Assembly (NCBI GenBank): GCA_031772625.1
Contig: CM062818.1
Span: 1,282,396,277 to 1,282,460,276 of the forward strand
Origin: Pinus tabuliformis
Lineage: Eukaryota; Streptophyta; Pinopsida; Pinales; Pinaceae
Reading direction: 5' to 3'
Length of the DNA: 64,000 bases
The notes under the pieces are model-generated. The model worked only from the letters and a program-made list of their open reading frames with translations, had not been told where the DNA came from and searched no databases. Position 1 is the stretch's first letter. Every line of letters begins with the position of its first letter. The translations under genes were made by a program, and so were the position numbers. Shown here in pieces: positions 10,552 through 23,200 of this stretch.

Positions 10552-11845
10552 ATTGAGACAACATCTAACATCAATCTTAATAGGCCAAGAGAGAGAGGTT
10601 CTATCAGTGTTGTTCTTTGTCTAGACTTCTATAAGAGTATCACCAAGACCTTGATGCCAAGACTGTTATGCGAGATCCATTAACACTGTGCATTTGTCCT
10701 AGATTTTCGCTGCTCCATTCAACCGAGATCCTCACAAGTATGCAGAGATCACTAGCTATGCAATTGTGATATGTCTAGGTAGATCCGTATGCTAAAACGG
10801 AGATGTCGAGAATGTCTAATCCTTCAATCATTGCAGCATTCATTATACAAGGTTATTCCTGCTCCATTAGACCGAGGTCATGACTACACCTAAACCCCAA
10901 ATGAGGTGCAATCAAGCCCTAACTGTGGCTCTTCTCCTCCATACGAAATTTCAGAGCCTTCCGAAATTTTTCTTGTTCCTTTTTCGCTGACCCATCGTGG
11001 GTATTTATAGTAGTGAGCCACCTATATGAGCCAACGTATGTTTATGAACCGACATGTCTATTTTTCCAAGCCGACATGACTTATATTTATTTATTTGATT
11101 CATTTTGGAGCTGACATTATATTCCTTTATTGTTTTGCTTGCAGATTTCAGTGACCTTGCTCTTGGAGGATTCTTCTTGGTCTTGGAGAGCTAATTTGAC
11201 ACCAATACATTTTACATAGACTCTTAAAGAGATTCTCCATTCATGACATGACTCTTTGACACATCAATAAATCCTAAAGGCATCAAGAAGAAGTCTTTCA
11301 CCTAGTGACACTTCTTGCTCATGAAACCCATGTAGCAAGATTACAAAAATAATTTATTTCCTTTTATTACATCAAATACAAGATCATGTCATTATGAAGA
11401 CCGAACCTAGTTACACTTTCTTCAACAGAAGTCAAGCAATGGTTGCATAGGCTCACACAGAGACTGCGCAGTGGATCATCCAGGAGTTGGGGACAAGATA
11501 AAATCTCTAGAATTAGCGTGAGGAATTCTCATTCATCTTCTCTGAGTGGATTGCCATTTTCTCTAGGGCATCCAGATTGTTTTCAGATACTTACTGACCA
11601 TAATAGAAACCCTCGTATCTGTTGCACTGGTTTTCCCACATTGGGTTTTTCCGGGGACAATTGTCCAAAAACAAGTGTGTCAATGTGATTGTTCATACGC
11701 TGATGTTTCTCTTGCCTTTTAATTTTCAGTTCTTAATTTGTGAAGCCTGCAGCTAAATTTATTTTGATATTTACTGAAGCATTGGTGAATAACCTATTGT
11801 AAATAAGTAGGAGAAATAAATCAATTACTGCAACAAATTTTCACA

Positions 11846-11857
11846 TGGTATCAAAAC
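11846..11857 (+). other. Primer-binding site (initiator-Met tRNA type)
   Basis: TGGTATCAAAAC follows the LTR end CACA directly. TGGTATCAGAGC is the known site that pairs with the 3' end of plant initiator methionine tRNA to start minus-strand DNA in copia elements; here two positions differ. Confidence 0.85.
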
Positions 11858-12590
11858 AAGGTCCAAGCAAGATAGAAGCAAAGAAAAAGAGCATGGAGAA
11901 CAGTAGGGATCAGAATATTTTTGAATTAGCTTCCAGCTTGGAAGAGGAATTTGCTTGCTTATCAAGTTCTGCATCAGCCGAGGATTGGTACATTGATAGC
12001 GGGGATTCAATTCATATGACTGGAGAACAAGAATATTTCTCGAGCTATTAGGAGGAATAGATTAACTTCCAAATCACAATGGGTAACAGGACGAAATGCA
12101 CCCCAGTAGGAAAGGGAACCGTTACATTCCAGACAGCAGCAGGAGATAGTGTTTGGGCCACAAACGTACTGCATGTGCCAGGTATGGGAATGAATTTGAT
12201 TTCTGTATCTCAATTACAAGATAAGGGATATGATGTATACTTCATTGGTAATAGAGAATATGCCAAGCATCCTAAGTGGAAAAAGAGGACATAGATTGGA
12301 ACTCAAAGCAACAGATTATGCCATTTGCACTGATAAGCAGTAATGCCAATGGAGAAAAAGAATTAAATGAGCTTTGGCATACAAGGATGGGACACTCACA
12401 TCACGAGGCGTCAAGGATGCTCAAGGAAATTGTTACGGGGGTTTCAATGCTTACTACCAAGCATGATGAAACATGAAGAGGTTGCGTGCTAGGCAAGTAC
12501 GCCAAAGCAACTTATTCCAGAAGCAACAATAGAGTTAAGAGTGTATTAGGCTTAATACACTCAGACATCTACGGTCCAATGTCTACAAGA

Positions 12591-13831
12591 TGTTGATTTG
12601 GGGTATCGGATGTGTTCTAGCCACGAAATTTGGTGGAGAGGCTAAGGCACATGAAATCTCCAATACCCAGAAAGCGTTTGGGCAAATTCTAAATAGTTTG
12701 GGAGATGTTAAAATAATTAACATTTTTAATGGAGTCCCTAAGTCTAAACTTAGGGAAATTAAAATATTAATGTGAATTAATATAAAATTGTGTTAGAATG
12801 GTCCAAAAGTCATGGATCAAGCCAGATCTAATCTTAGCCGTTGATTAGGGACTTAATCTCAGTCGTTGATTTGTCAACGAGAAAAGTATAAGAGGAGGCT
12901 TGAGGGTCACTTGGAGAACACACCAAGAGATCAAGATTTTGACTTTCTGGGGCTGGGTTTGCTGAGAAAGTTGAGAGAGTGATCTAGAGTTGTAGCTGAG
13001 AGGCAGTGAATATAGAAGCAAAGAGGCAGAGATAGTGCCAGGAGGATCAGCGCAGCAACTGGGAAAGCTGACACAGAGGGCAAAAGTCGAAACTGCTGGG
13101 AACAGTCGGAACTGTCGGAAACTGCCGGAACAGCCAGGAAAGCTAACGCAGAGGGCAGAAGCTAGAACTGTCGGGAAAGTTGACGCAGAGGGCAAAAGCC
13201 GGGAAAGCTGAGAGGGCAGAAGCCGAAACTACCGGGAAAGCTAACGCAGAGGGCAAAAGCTAGAACTGCCGGGAACAACCGAAACTACTGGGAACTGTCG
13301 GAACTATCGGGAAAACTGGCGCAGAGGGCAGAAGCCAGAACTGTCGAGAACTGCCGGGAAAGCTGACGCAGAGGGCAGAAGAGGCTGACGCAGTCCCTAG
13401 AGGCTAATGCTGGGGTTTTTCGTGGGGCGGATTGGAGCTGAGGAGCTACCGGAGTGTTTATCCAGGGTTTCAACCAGAGCATCTGTCTCTGAAGGAGAGG
13501 TACTACTGCCGAGATTTTTCTCTATTGGGTGAGCCGGATTTGGCATCCAGACTGTATTCTGAAACTGCTTAATAAATCAAACCCTCAGATAGTTGCACCA
13601 GTTTTCCCGCATTGGGTTTTTCCAAGGACATTAGTCCAAAAATAACGGTGTCATTTGTGTGCTTGTTTTTGTTTCCTTCAGTTGATGATCTGTAATGTGT
13701 TGAGCATGTACTTGTGTTTATTTTCAGTATTTACCTGGTAAATAACTTGTTAATTAATCAGAACAAGTAGGAAGGTATAAATCAGAAAGTACATGGAGGG
13801 TTTCTAACTGTTAGACTTAGAAACTTCAACA
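12591..13831 (+). mobile_element. Solo LTR-A (TSD CAAGA) inside the integrase region
   Basis: It starts TGTTGATTTGGGGTATCGGA and ends AAACTTCAACA, with CAAGA at 12586-12590 and 13832-13836. It is of the CTTCAACA-ending type found on the gag-only elements. Its leader zone (13000-13450) is unusually expanded, with many repeats of GCTGACGCAGAGGGCAGAAG-like units. No internal sequence is present. Confidence 0.92.
13010..13420 (+). repeat. Degenerate GACGCAG / AACTGCCGG repeat array in LTR-A
   Basis: Words such as GGGAAAGCTGACGCAGAGGG, CAGAAGCCGAAACT and GAACTGCCGGGAA recur about ten times with changing order. The array makes this LTR some 130 bp longer than its relatives. It lies between the TATA-like element and the U5 motif, so it is probably transcribed leader in family members. 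Confidence 0.7.
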
Positions 13832-16494
13832 CAAGAGCCATCAGTGGTGCTAAGTATTTTGTCACCTTCATAGGTGAACATTCCAGGAAAACTTGGATTT
13901 ATTTTTTGTGAACAAAGGATGAGCTCTTTGATCAGTTTAAGGAGTTCAAGGCTCTAGTGGAAAACCTAACAAGAAGGAAGATCAAGATATTGCACTCAAA
14001 CAATGGCAGAGAGTACACAGATAAGGACTTCACGTATTTTTGCGCAAAAGAAGGGATCTGAAGAGAATGGACAACACCTTATAATCCAAAGCAGAATGGA
14101 GTCGTGGAAAGGAAGAACAGAACTATTGTTGGAGCAGCAAAGGCGATGTTATATGATCAAAATCTACCCAAGTTTTTATGAAGCATGCAGCACGGTTGTA
14201 TACATTCAGAGAAGTACACCTCACAGGACTTTAGGAAAGAAGACGCCAGAGGGTGTTTTCACAGATAAGAGCTAGAAGCAAGTCACCTCAGGATATTCAG
14301 AAGTATGGCTTATTGCGATATTCCAAAAGAGAAGCGCACCAAGTTAGCGCAGACTGTCGAAGTTGGGTATCTCGTGGGTTACAGCGAGACTTCAAAGACG
14401 TATTGAATCTACATTTCGAGCAGTAGGAAGATTGTAGTAAGGTGGAATGCAAAGTTCATGGAAGATAGAGCTTTCAGGAAATCTCAAGAGATGTCGTTTG
14501 AAGAACAGGTTGATGATGCTTCTCTGGTCTAGCAACAGGGATCAGATCTGGCAAGAAGAGAGGTATCTGGTTCAAGCACAGTAACCAGTACTAGCATCTC
14601 CTCAAGAGAAGAGGAGCCAAGAGTGTCACAACAAGTACAACAATAAGAAGAGGCACAAATGGAACCTCCCACCACCAGTGGAAGAACTAGCTGAGAAGTA
14701 CGACAGACTCTAAGGGACACAAAGGAATTCGTTGGAGCGCCTAGAAACAACTTGACGAGTACCAAGCATTGGTAGCTCAGATCGAAGAACCTTCTAGTTT
14801 TCGAGAAGCTGTACAGCACCAAGTATGGGTGGATGCCATGGTAGAAGAGTACAGTTCCATCATGACAAATGATGTCTGGGAAATTGTACCAAGACCAGAG
14901 AACAGATCAGTTGTGGGTTCGAGATGGATCTACAAGATCAAGTATTCTGCAGATGGTAGCGTAGACAAGTACAAGGCTAGGTTCGTCGCAAAAGGATATG
15001 CTCAAAAGGAAGGAATAGACTATGAGGAAACCTTTGCCCCAATAGCTCAATATACCTCTATCAGATCAATTATATCCCTTACAGCACAGATGGGATGGAG
15101 ATTCACCAAATGGATGTCAAGACAACGTTCTTGAATGTGGTGATAGATGAATAGGTATATATCGAATAGCCAGATAGTTTCGAAACACATGAAAAGAGAG
15201 CTCATGTGTGTAGGTTGAAGAAAGCCTTGTATGGTTTGAATCAAGCACCCAGAGCTTGGTATGGTCGAATTGACAGCTACTTACAGTAGTTGGGATTCAT
15301 CGAGAGTGATGTTGATGCCAGTCTTTATTATCTGTTGGTAGAAGGTGAGTCATTAATTCTGGTATTGTATGTGGATGATCTATTTTTGACAAGATCATCC
15401 AGACTCATAAAGGACTGCAAGAAGAACCTAGAAACAGAGTTTGATATGAAAGACTTGGGGCTAATGCACTATATTCTAGGATTGGAAGTTTGGCAGTAGG
15501 ATGGTGAGATCTTCCTTGGCCAAGGTAGATATGCATCAGAAATTCTGAAAAGATTCAGAATGCAGGATTGTCGACCTATGGCTACGCCTATGATTACCAA
15601 TTGGAAGAAAATAGATGCTTCTGGAGACAATGAAGTAGGCCCCACCTTATACAGACAACTCATTGGGTCGCTTATGTATCTAGTCAACACCAGGCCAAAC
15701 ATGTGTTATGCTGTCAACACCGTTAGTCAGTTCATGGTGGAACCAAAATGGGCGCACTAGGTAACAGCAAAGCACATTCTCAAGTATGTGCAGGGAACAG
15801 TCAATTTTGGATTAAGATACACCAAGGGCGATGATATCAAGTGGATTCGTTGATGCAGATTGGGCAGGAAGTTCAGTAGACAGGAAAAGTACCACAAGGT
15901 ATTGCTTCGATATTGGATCTGGGATGACCTCCTGGTGTTGTAAGAAGCAGAAGTTTGTAGCACTGAGCTCTACTGAAGCTAAGTATATGGCAGCTAGCAA
16001 AGCAACATGTGAAGCTATATGGCTCAAGAAACCGCTTGTAAATCTATTTAGGGAAAGGATGGAAGCAACAAAGATCTTATGGGATAATCAAAGTTGTATC
16101 AAGCTCTTTAAAAATCCAGTATTTCATGATCGCTCCAAACACATCGATATTCCGTGTCACTTCATCAGAGATTGTGTTCCGCGTGGGGTAGTATAGTTGG
16201 AGTATACTCCCACAAGAAGTCAGGTAGCAGATGTACTCACCAAGGCTCTAGGAAGAACAAAGTTTGTTCAATTTAGGGAACCGATGGGTACGTTGGAAAA
16301 TCCCTTTCAATAGCGTGATGCAGCATTTGAGAGTGAGTTGTAGTAGAGATGTACCAGTGGCAGTGGCAATGTCATGGGCAGCAGTATAGTGGCAGCAACA
16401 GCATAGTGTTGGTGGCAGCAACAGTGCAGAAAGGAGGTGCCTCAAAGACAGAGCAGCGTGCAGTTGGACATTGTTGCTAGAGCACTTTCCTTGC

Positions 16495-16504
16495 TAAGAG
16501 GGAG
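16495..16504 (+). other. Polypurine tract
   Basis: TAAGAGGGAG directly precedes the 3' LTR. The same tract, with the longer context AGAGCAC...TCC(T)...GCTAAGAGGGAG, precedes the 3' LTRs at 6731, 33978 (last base changed), 44780 and 57883. It primes plus-strand DNA synthesis in LTR elements. Confidence 0.85.
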
Positions 16505-17582
16505 TGTTAGTTTTTGGTAGCATCGGAAGTGCTCTAGCTTTGAAAATTGGTGGAGAGGCTAAGGCATATGAGTTCTAAAGAACCCAGAAATTGTTTGGTG
16601 AAATTCCACCCGGATTGTATTTTACTAACATAATTAATATTTTTAATGGGGTTCCTAAATCTAAACTTGGGAAAATTAAAATATTAATGGGTATTAATCA
16701 AAATATGGGTGAGAATGATTTAGAAGGCGGATCAAGTCAAGCTTTAATCTTAGTCGTTGATAAAGGCTTAATCTCGGTCGTTGAAGTCTCAACAGTGAAA
16801 GTATAAGAAGGAGGCTTGGGGTTCAGCTAGAGACACACAGAGAGTTGATCAGTCATTTCGATTTTCCTTAGGCAGGGTTTACTAAGGAATTCGAACCAGT
16901 GATCAAGTAGTGAGGATCAGAGACAGTACTAGAAGGAAGTGATTTCCAATCCCAGTGAATATATGTCAAAGAAGATAGGGAAGGATAATAGAGCCAGCAC
17001 TAGGCCAAGGAGGGATAGCACAGCAGCTAGAGGAGATTGACGCAGAGGGACAGTGTAGAAACTGGAGGAGGTTGACGCAGAAGTGTTGGGGGACAGGCAG
17101 AGATCAGTGTCGGGAATCACTGTGAGTGATTGGCAGGAGAAATCTCGATTTCTCAGCAGCAGCAGCCCAAGTTGACGCAGTCAGAGGGAGTCTCCACGCA
17201 GTGGCTGCGTAGGCTCATGCAAAGATTGCGCAGTGGGTCATCCAGGAGCTAGGGACAGGATAAAATCTCTAGAATTCTCTGAGTGGATTTCCATTTTCTC
17301 TGGGGCATCCAGATTGTATTCAGATATTTACTGCCAATAATAGAAACCTTCATATCTGTTGCACCGGTTTTCCCACATTGGGTTTTTCCAGGGACGATTT
17401 TCCAAAAACAAGTGTGTCAATGTGATTGTTCATATGCTGATGTTTCTCTTGTCTTTTAATTTTCAGTTCTTAATTTGTGAAGCTTGCAGCGAAATTTATT
17501 TTGATATTTACTGAAGCATTGATGAATAACTTATTGTAAATAAGTAGGAGAAATAAATCAATTACTGTAGCAAATTTTCACA
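16505..17582 (+). repeat. LTR-A, 3' LTR of the 8910 element
   Basis: It runs from TGTTAGTTTTTGGTAGCATC to CAAATTTTCACA, 1078 bp, and pairs with the interrupted 5' LTR. By eye the two differ by scattered substitutions along their length, which points to an old insertion. Features include CTAAACTTGGG, TATA-like AAGTATAAGAAGG (near 16800), a GACGCAG-rich leader and CATTGGGTTTTTCC (near 17377). Confidence 0.9.
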
Positions 17583-17587
17583 ACTAG

Positions 17588-17877
17588 GATACAAGGTTAA
17601 CAACCAAATTGGACAAGGGGCCAAGAGTACAAGCCAAGCCCATTCTTTCCATCGAATCCCCTCACCAATCCATGTCCAGGACTGTCCATGATAAGTAAGC
17701 AAAGATACCCAACTACATAATGAAAAGCCATACCTTCAGAGTTGGAAGGCCCACCTTCAAACATACGATCATAATAGATGGGCGAGGAATCATAATGGTT
17801 GGCTCAAGTAGCGGATATGGTAGCACATCGAGCTATCTAGGGGCTGCAAGGGGCTGTTGGCTACCAGTTGAGGACCA
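17588..17877. other. Target DNA between two family A insertions
   Basis: About 290 bases that continue the spacer interrupted at 8909. I recognise no gene or repeat motif in it. It is bounded by the TSDs of the 8910 element (ACTAG) and the solo LTR at 17883 (TCTAG). Confidence 0.4.
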
Positions 17878-17882
17878 TCTAG

Positions 17883-19010
17883 TGTTAGTTTTTGGTAGCA
17901 TCAGAAGTGCTCTAGCCTTGAAAACTGGTGGAGAGGCTAAGGCACATGAGTTCTAAAGAACCCATAAACAGTTTGGTGAAATTCCACCCGGATTGTATTT
18001 TATTAAAATAATTAATATTTTTAATGGGATTCCTAAGTCTAAACATGGGGAAATTAAAATATTAAAGGGTATTAATAAAAATATGGGTGAGAATGATATA
18101 GAAGGCGGATCAAGTCATGTTTTAATCTTAGTCATTGATTAGAGACTTAATTTCGGCTGTTGGAGTCTCAACGAGAAAAGTATAAGAATGAGGCTTGGGG
18201 TTCATTTAGAAATACACAGAGAGATTGAGGAAATCGATTTTCTTTGGTGAGAAGTTCTCAAGAGGAAAATCAATTAGGGAGATCTTGCAGATGAGGGGTA
18301 GGGATAGCATCTTCCGGAGAGAGTGATTCTCAGCTGGAGATACATCAGTAGAGAGAGGCAGTAAGTGATCCAGAGGCCTTGATGCAAAGGCTGATGCAGG
18401 GCCAGAAGGGCCACGCAGAAGTGATGTCGAGGCAGAGAGAGAAAGTCAAAAGTCAGAGCAAAGTGTCAGTTTCAATAGTCAGAAGCCGAGGTGTGAGACC
18501 GGGAGGCTGAGAGGAGTGACTCTAGGCTTCTGATCAAATTCCCAACTTGGTGACGCAGTGCCCGCGAGGGTTGACGCTGGGACATCATAGAGGCATTGCA
18601 TTGCCTGCCAGGGGCATCTCATCCAGCAGTCGGAATAGCTAGAAATTTTTCTCAATGATTATGTGAGGTAACTCACAAAGTTTCTGCCAGTATTTCTCTC
18701 TGTAACTGAATAACCCTGTGAGGTATTCAGTGATGTATTCAGATTTTGCTACTGCATAATAATAAGACCCTCAGAGTTGCTGCACCGGTTTTCCCGCATT
18801 GGGTTTTTCCGGAGACTATTTTGTCCTATGCATCTTGTTCTTTGCTCAGTTTCCTTATTTCATGTAATCAAATTTAAGTGGTGTAGGTTGCAAAAGTAAT
18901 TTGTTGCAATATTCAGCAGAATAACTTGATGAATGTAATTAATATCAAGTAGGTGAAGTAGATTCAGATTTGCTGCAGTAGGGATTCCTTGAGGACTAGG
19001 AATTTTCACA
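17883..19010 (+). mobile_element. Solo LTR-A (TSD TCTAG)
   Basis: It starts TGTTAGTTTTTGGTAGCATC and ends GGAATTTTCACA, with TCTAG at 17878-17882 and 19011-19015. It is 1128 bp. Start and end types match the pol-carrying 8910 element. It holds the CTAAACATGGGG block, TATA-like AAGTATAAGAATG near 18180, the GACGCAG leader and the GGGTTTTTCCGG motif near 18800. No internal part remains. Confidence 0.92.
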
Positions 19011-19015
19011 TCTAG

Positions 19016-19980
19016 GAGAAAAATTTATCGTCTGGGTGTCACCCACGGGTGTTGGGTAACAAACATTACAATGGCTTGCATCAATATTTTATGACATCGT
19101 TCTCTACAGTGACTTCGTTATCTCTACTATGGCATCGCTATACTCTGTGTCATCCTGGCATCACTATACTCTGTGGTATCATTTGATTTTGTAGTATCAT
19201 CGTTTGACTCTATGGTATTGAATTGTATTATCATTTAACTCTGTGGCATCTTCGTTTGACTCGGTAACATTACGCGATGGCTTGTATATATACATATACA
19301 AACCTTGCAGTTAATGTATGAACAATGGTATAACAGAGTAACATTTTTGGACAAAGATACTTTTGATATTTGACAGAGTAACCCTTGACATAACAGTGAC
19401 CTTGTTGATAGTGAGACTGTAATTTATGTGGGAGTGAAATAGTGACTTTGATGACAATGACCTTGTTTGCATAATAGTAACCTTAATGGATCATAGTGAT
19501 AGCGATCTTTGATATGGTAGTGACCATGACATGCTATTTACCTTGATATGACAATGACAACTGTAATCTAGATGATAGTGATAACAATGTATCTATAGTA
19601 CTCTAGTGATAGTGATATGGAGACTTGTGTAAATTTGTCTGTTGCCAAGTTTAGCCTAGGAGGTCTAATATTGGATGGTGTAAGATGTGTCTCATGCTTA
19701 TTGTACTTTGTATCTCAGCTGAACATTTGACGAATATTTAATAGAAGAAGAATTTGGTTGGGCTTTTCCCCTTGTGGGGTTTTTCCCTAGTCTTTGATGT
19801 AAATCTTGGTGTCTTTATTATGCATGCTTTTCTTCCATTGTTCCTTACTATTCTATTGTATTGTTGATGTTATTGTTCTCTCTACATAATTTCTATGATG
19901 TTATGATGTTATGAGGTGAATGTAATGTGAAAATGATTAAATTGCAATTATCTACAATAGAGAACCCCTAAAAATTAACA
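19016..19980 (+). repeat. LTR-F-like fragment, forward orientation
   Basis: The 3' part (19740-19860) carries TTGGTTGGGCTTTTCCCCTTGTGGGGTTTTTCCCTAG, broken up here as GGTTGGGCTTTTCC then GTGGGGTTTTTCCC, followed by a GGTGTCTTT block. This mirrors the minus-strand LTR at 24673. The 5' part has degenerate arrays of CTCTGTGGTATCAT-like (19130-19270) and GTGACCTTGAT-like (19380-19620) words. It is a fossil with unclear ends. Confidence 0.55.
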
Positions 19981-19984
19981 TTTA

Positions 19985-20265
19985 GAGAGAGAGATGCGAG
20001 CTAAAGAGAGATAGAGAGATCTTCATCATTCTTTTTCTCCTTATTCCTTCGCTTAGATGCGCATAAAATGCCTTCTTGTGATGAGATCAAATGGTGCTCT
20101 TTTGGAGGAGGTTGAATGCCTTTATGTAGATGTTCTGCCTTCACAAACGGGAATGTCTCTTCACTAGGGCCTGTTGACCACTGGAGTGGCACCTGATGAT
20201 TATATGAAGACTCCATGCCCAAGGATGATCCAGAGGACACTTGTACCATCAGATATCGTCACTCA
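19985..20265 (-). repeat. LTR-B-like fragment, reverse orientation
   Basis: Read on the minus strand it shows the leader portion with CCTAGTGAAGAGACATTCCC and a polypurine GAGAAAAAGAA stretch, as in the LTRs at 28004 and 1145. A continuation is seen at 23886-24199, so the gypsy-like LTR between them probably inserted into it. Confidence 0.55.
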
Positions 20266-20269
20266 ACAA

Positions 20270-23200
20270 AGTTTTTTAACTCTACTTCTATCTTCTCATC
20301 ATCTTTCTTGTACCCAGATTCCATACCCTACGAGGAATTGTAATAAGTGATACTAGTAATGATGAGTTTTGAGTCTGTAACAGGCCTAGGATGTTGGAAC
20401 TTGATCAGAAAACGGGTACACCTTAGAGTGTTTTTTTTACTTGGTTAATTATCCCTTCTTTTTCAGAGGCGGATACTTTTCTGGGTTTTTTCACTCACTT
20501 TTTACCCCAAAGTCGGGGTGACGGTTTGAAAGTTGATCCCCTAACACATCTTAGTGTCTAGAGTCGATGTATATTACCATACTAGATCATACAAAAAATT
20601 TTGTGGAATTTGGTTAGGTCTAGGTAGTCATTTTTTAATTTTTTAGATTTCCCGCAAGTCAAAAATTGCAAATAAAATTGTATTTAAATTGTAATAAGTG
20701 TAGTCTAGAGAAGTTGTATGGGGCATGAGTAATCAAAATTACACCTCACCCTCAACTTTCTACTATGACAGACTTTGAGGATTAATAATGTGCTTTGGAC
20801 CCTCAAATCCCACTTTTCCTAACTTTAGTGGGAAATCTGGCAATTAATTAAGCCAGAAATTAAATAAATGAAAAAAAAAAAATATCCACACATGCTGAAT
20901 GTTGTGGAAATGAGGTAGAAAATTTTGGGGGAGTTAAAGTGAAGTCCCAAGGTGATGTGAACTCCTAAAATCAAGGAAAGGACATGTGCTCAAATAAAAT
21001 CAAATTTCTGGCATTAAATGAGAAAGCTACTTGGAAATTCGAATTTATGAAGTTAATGCACATTTGAGAGGATTTGGGAGAATATTTGGTGGAGATTTTT
21101 GTGGAAAATTGTCCTCACATGGGTTACCACGTATATATACTTGTCATTCCACCATCAAAATTCGAATTTGGCACATAAGGGAAGAAGAAAATGATGTCCA
21201 CTTGCCAGAATTCAATTTTTACACTTGGCATTGGAGCTCCATTCAACAAATTCGAATTTCTCTTTGGGATTGTCACCCAATGCCATTTGTCATTGTCATT
21301 CTTCATTGGGATTTGCTCCCAACTCTCTATATAATAGAGCCATGGGCTCTCACATTGTATAATATTGTTACTAGCTATTGTGCTTGCGGAAGCGTTGCTG
21401 CCTTGTACACTTTCAGAAATATCAATAAAGACTTTGGGGTTTCATTCATGAGGTGTTCCTCCTTTTCGAGTGTGATGAATTGTTGAGCATTGGTATAATT
21501 CCTTTTACTCATGCTTTGATCTAATTTGCTTCCATATGCTCTTATAGATTTGTTAATGTAGAGCTATCTTGCATTGACATTTGATTTAGAAGTATGCTCT
21601 AAGTATAGAATGCTCTAGTTGGTTTTAAATAAATCTCTAGAGTTTCTTATCATTGTTTATTGCTAAATCTATATGGAACTAATTCTTGATTGAAGTTTTG
21701 TAGAGGGAACATCTTGTTGGGATTACAGAATCAAGCATGAGGAGAAGTCTTTGGAGAAACCAACCCACTCTTGATACATTCTTAAAGGAGCTATCATCTG
21801 TTCTTTGAAGCTTCATAGTCTTATCTTACAAAGTGGTTTTGCAGGGATTTCAACACATAGCATGTACACAAGCCAAGAACTTCTAAATTTAAATCTCTTT
21901 AAAAAAACATTGTACTTCATTTCTTTCATTTGCTATTTAAGAGCTTGAAGATGGCTAAGCAAAGACGAGAGTTTACTCTCACTCTTTAGCTTAGCCTTTT
22001 GTAAATTATAATTGTACATATACATTTTATCTTGCTGATTTTTCCATTAATACTTAACTTATTTTGCAGTCATTGTTTGGATTGTTTGCTAACTCTTGTG
22101 TGGCAGATTTTGAAGAGCAACTTCCAGCAACAGCTAACAAGTGTTTGTAGGACCTTTGGCAAGTGTTGGGGGTTCGATTTCCAAGGATGTCGTGAGCCCT
22201 TTTGAGGCTTATTTTTGCCAAGTCAAGTTCACTAGAGGGCTGCCCATTTTCCTCTCTAAGCCGTAGTGGAGGAAACTCACACCTTTCTTCCCTTGCAAAA
22301 GTTTTGTGAGATCTTGTCACTACTTTCTCAAGAAAAGAGGTCTAGTGTCCAAGTTTCAAGCAATTATTGTGAGGACTCTCCTTGAAGTATAGTTGAGAAC
22401 TTTAAAGGGCCCTCTTCTCATTGTAATATTAATAACAGATCTAACTTGCTTGTGGGAGCTTGGGACTTCTCCCATGGTATTCTATCTCCCCATTTAGAGG
22501 GAGGCCTCTCTTGGGTGGATTGACATTTGCATGGTTTAAACTTTCATATTTCAATCACTTGCATGCTTTAATTGGGAATTAACACAACCTCACTATCACA
22601 TTTCATTAAGTTAAAGTTTGTTACGATTTCATTTGAGCTTTGCATTTTCTTTCTCATTGTTGCTTGGAGCTACAAGCTTACACTTTACTTTGGGCAATTC
22701 ATCCTTTACATGCAAGCATTTTATATTCTTAACAAACTTTGATTCATTTCCATTTACCTTGGTAAATTGTTTCATGAGCACTTGAATACATGCTTCAATT
22801 TTATGCTACATTGTTATCTTGAATATTGGAGCAATTTATTGTCATTGTCTATTTGAAACAAATTTTACTTTCAAGCAAATTACTTGTATCATTTTAATTC
22901 ATTGATGAAACACATGCAACACTTGTAAGCTAATTTTATTCCTCTAATTGAAGTTATAATTGCAAACTTATGTTGAACATTATTTCATTTTCAAGCATTG
23001 CAAATCAATCTCTTTGAAGCATTTGCATGTATCATTATTTTAATTTGGGGAATTAACACAACTTGCATTTCATCTAGGCATTTTAGTGTAAGAAGACCCC
23101 AAGCCTCATTAAAATTTTACCTCCAACATAAGTTGATTGAAGTAGACATCTTAGGGATCCTCTACTCCTCTATTGACTTCTCACTGTGAGATCCATATCA

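Larger units (their letters stand above)
9619..11427 (-). mobile_element. Solo LTR-E, reverse orientation (TSD GAAGT)
   Basis: It has perfect inverted ends TGTTGAAGAA (9619) and TTCTTCAACA (to 11427), flanked by GAAGT at 9614-9618 and 11428-11432. Read on the minus strand it begins and ends like the LTR at 46972-48060 (TGTTGAAGAAAnTGTAACTAGGTTCGG start, CCCTAGATTCTTCAACA end). No internal region is present, so it is a solo LTR left by recombination between two LTRs. At 1.8 kb it is longer than the 1.1 kb relative, partly because of AT and GT microsatellites and a degenerate array of CATCACTG-like words. Confidence 0.92.
8910..11845 (+). repeat. LTR-A, 5' LTR of the 8910 element (interrupted)
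   Basis: The LTR starts TGTTAGTTTGTGGTAGCAAC and ends CAAATTTTCACA at 11845. After subtracting the solo LTR at 9619-11427 with its duplicated GAAGT, about 1.1 kb remains and pairs along its length with the 3' LTR at 16505-17582. It contains the block GGCGCAGCAG-type GACGCAG-rich leader (9420-9600) and the U5 motif CATTGGGTTTTTCC near 11640. Confidence 0.9.
11846..16300 (+). pseudogene. Family A pol remains: protease, integrase, RT, RNase H
   Basis: Domains appear in copia order. A short Glu-rich lead (L-A-S-S-L-E-E-E-F-A-C-L) precedes the protease motif W-Y-I-D-S-G near 11985. A pre-integrase block with H-T-R-M-G-H follows (12370-12480), then integrase with I-H-S-D (12555) and N-G-V-V-E-R-K-N-R-like residues (about 14095). 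RT comes next, with W-I-Y-K-I-K-Y and K-A-R-F-V-A-K-G-Y near 14930-15000 and Y-V-D-D near 15367. RNase H with L-S-S-T-E-A-K-Y is near 15965. The frame is broken in many places and by one inserted solo LTR. No Retrotran_gag/UBN2-like domain is visible. Confidence 0.88.
8910..17582 (+). mobile_element. Family A Ty1/copia element with pol parts only (TSD ACTAG)
   Basis: The outer ends are TGTTAG at 8910 and TTTTCACA at 17582, flanked by the direct repeat ACTAG at 8905-8909 and 17583-17587, so both ends of one insertion are present. Parts: 5' LTR 8910-11845 (enlarged by a solo LTR at 9619-11427), primer-binding site at 11846, protease near 11985, pre-integrase and integrase (about 12350-14280, split by a solo LTR at 12591-13831), reverse transcriptase (about 14770-15760), RNase H (about 15830-16240), polypurine tract ending at 16504 and 3' LTR 16505-17582. 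No gag domain or zinc knuckle is seen between the primer site and protease. It is a fossil with many breaks. Confidence 0.9.

Noticed and set aside
21031-21486. A 151-residue plus-strand frame
   Set aside because: It crosses a TATA box and a polyadenylation-like signal of a gypsy-type LTR, has no domain motif and odd composition (Trp, His, Ile rich). Most likely a chance frame.
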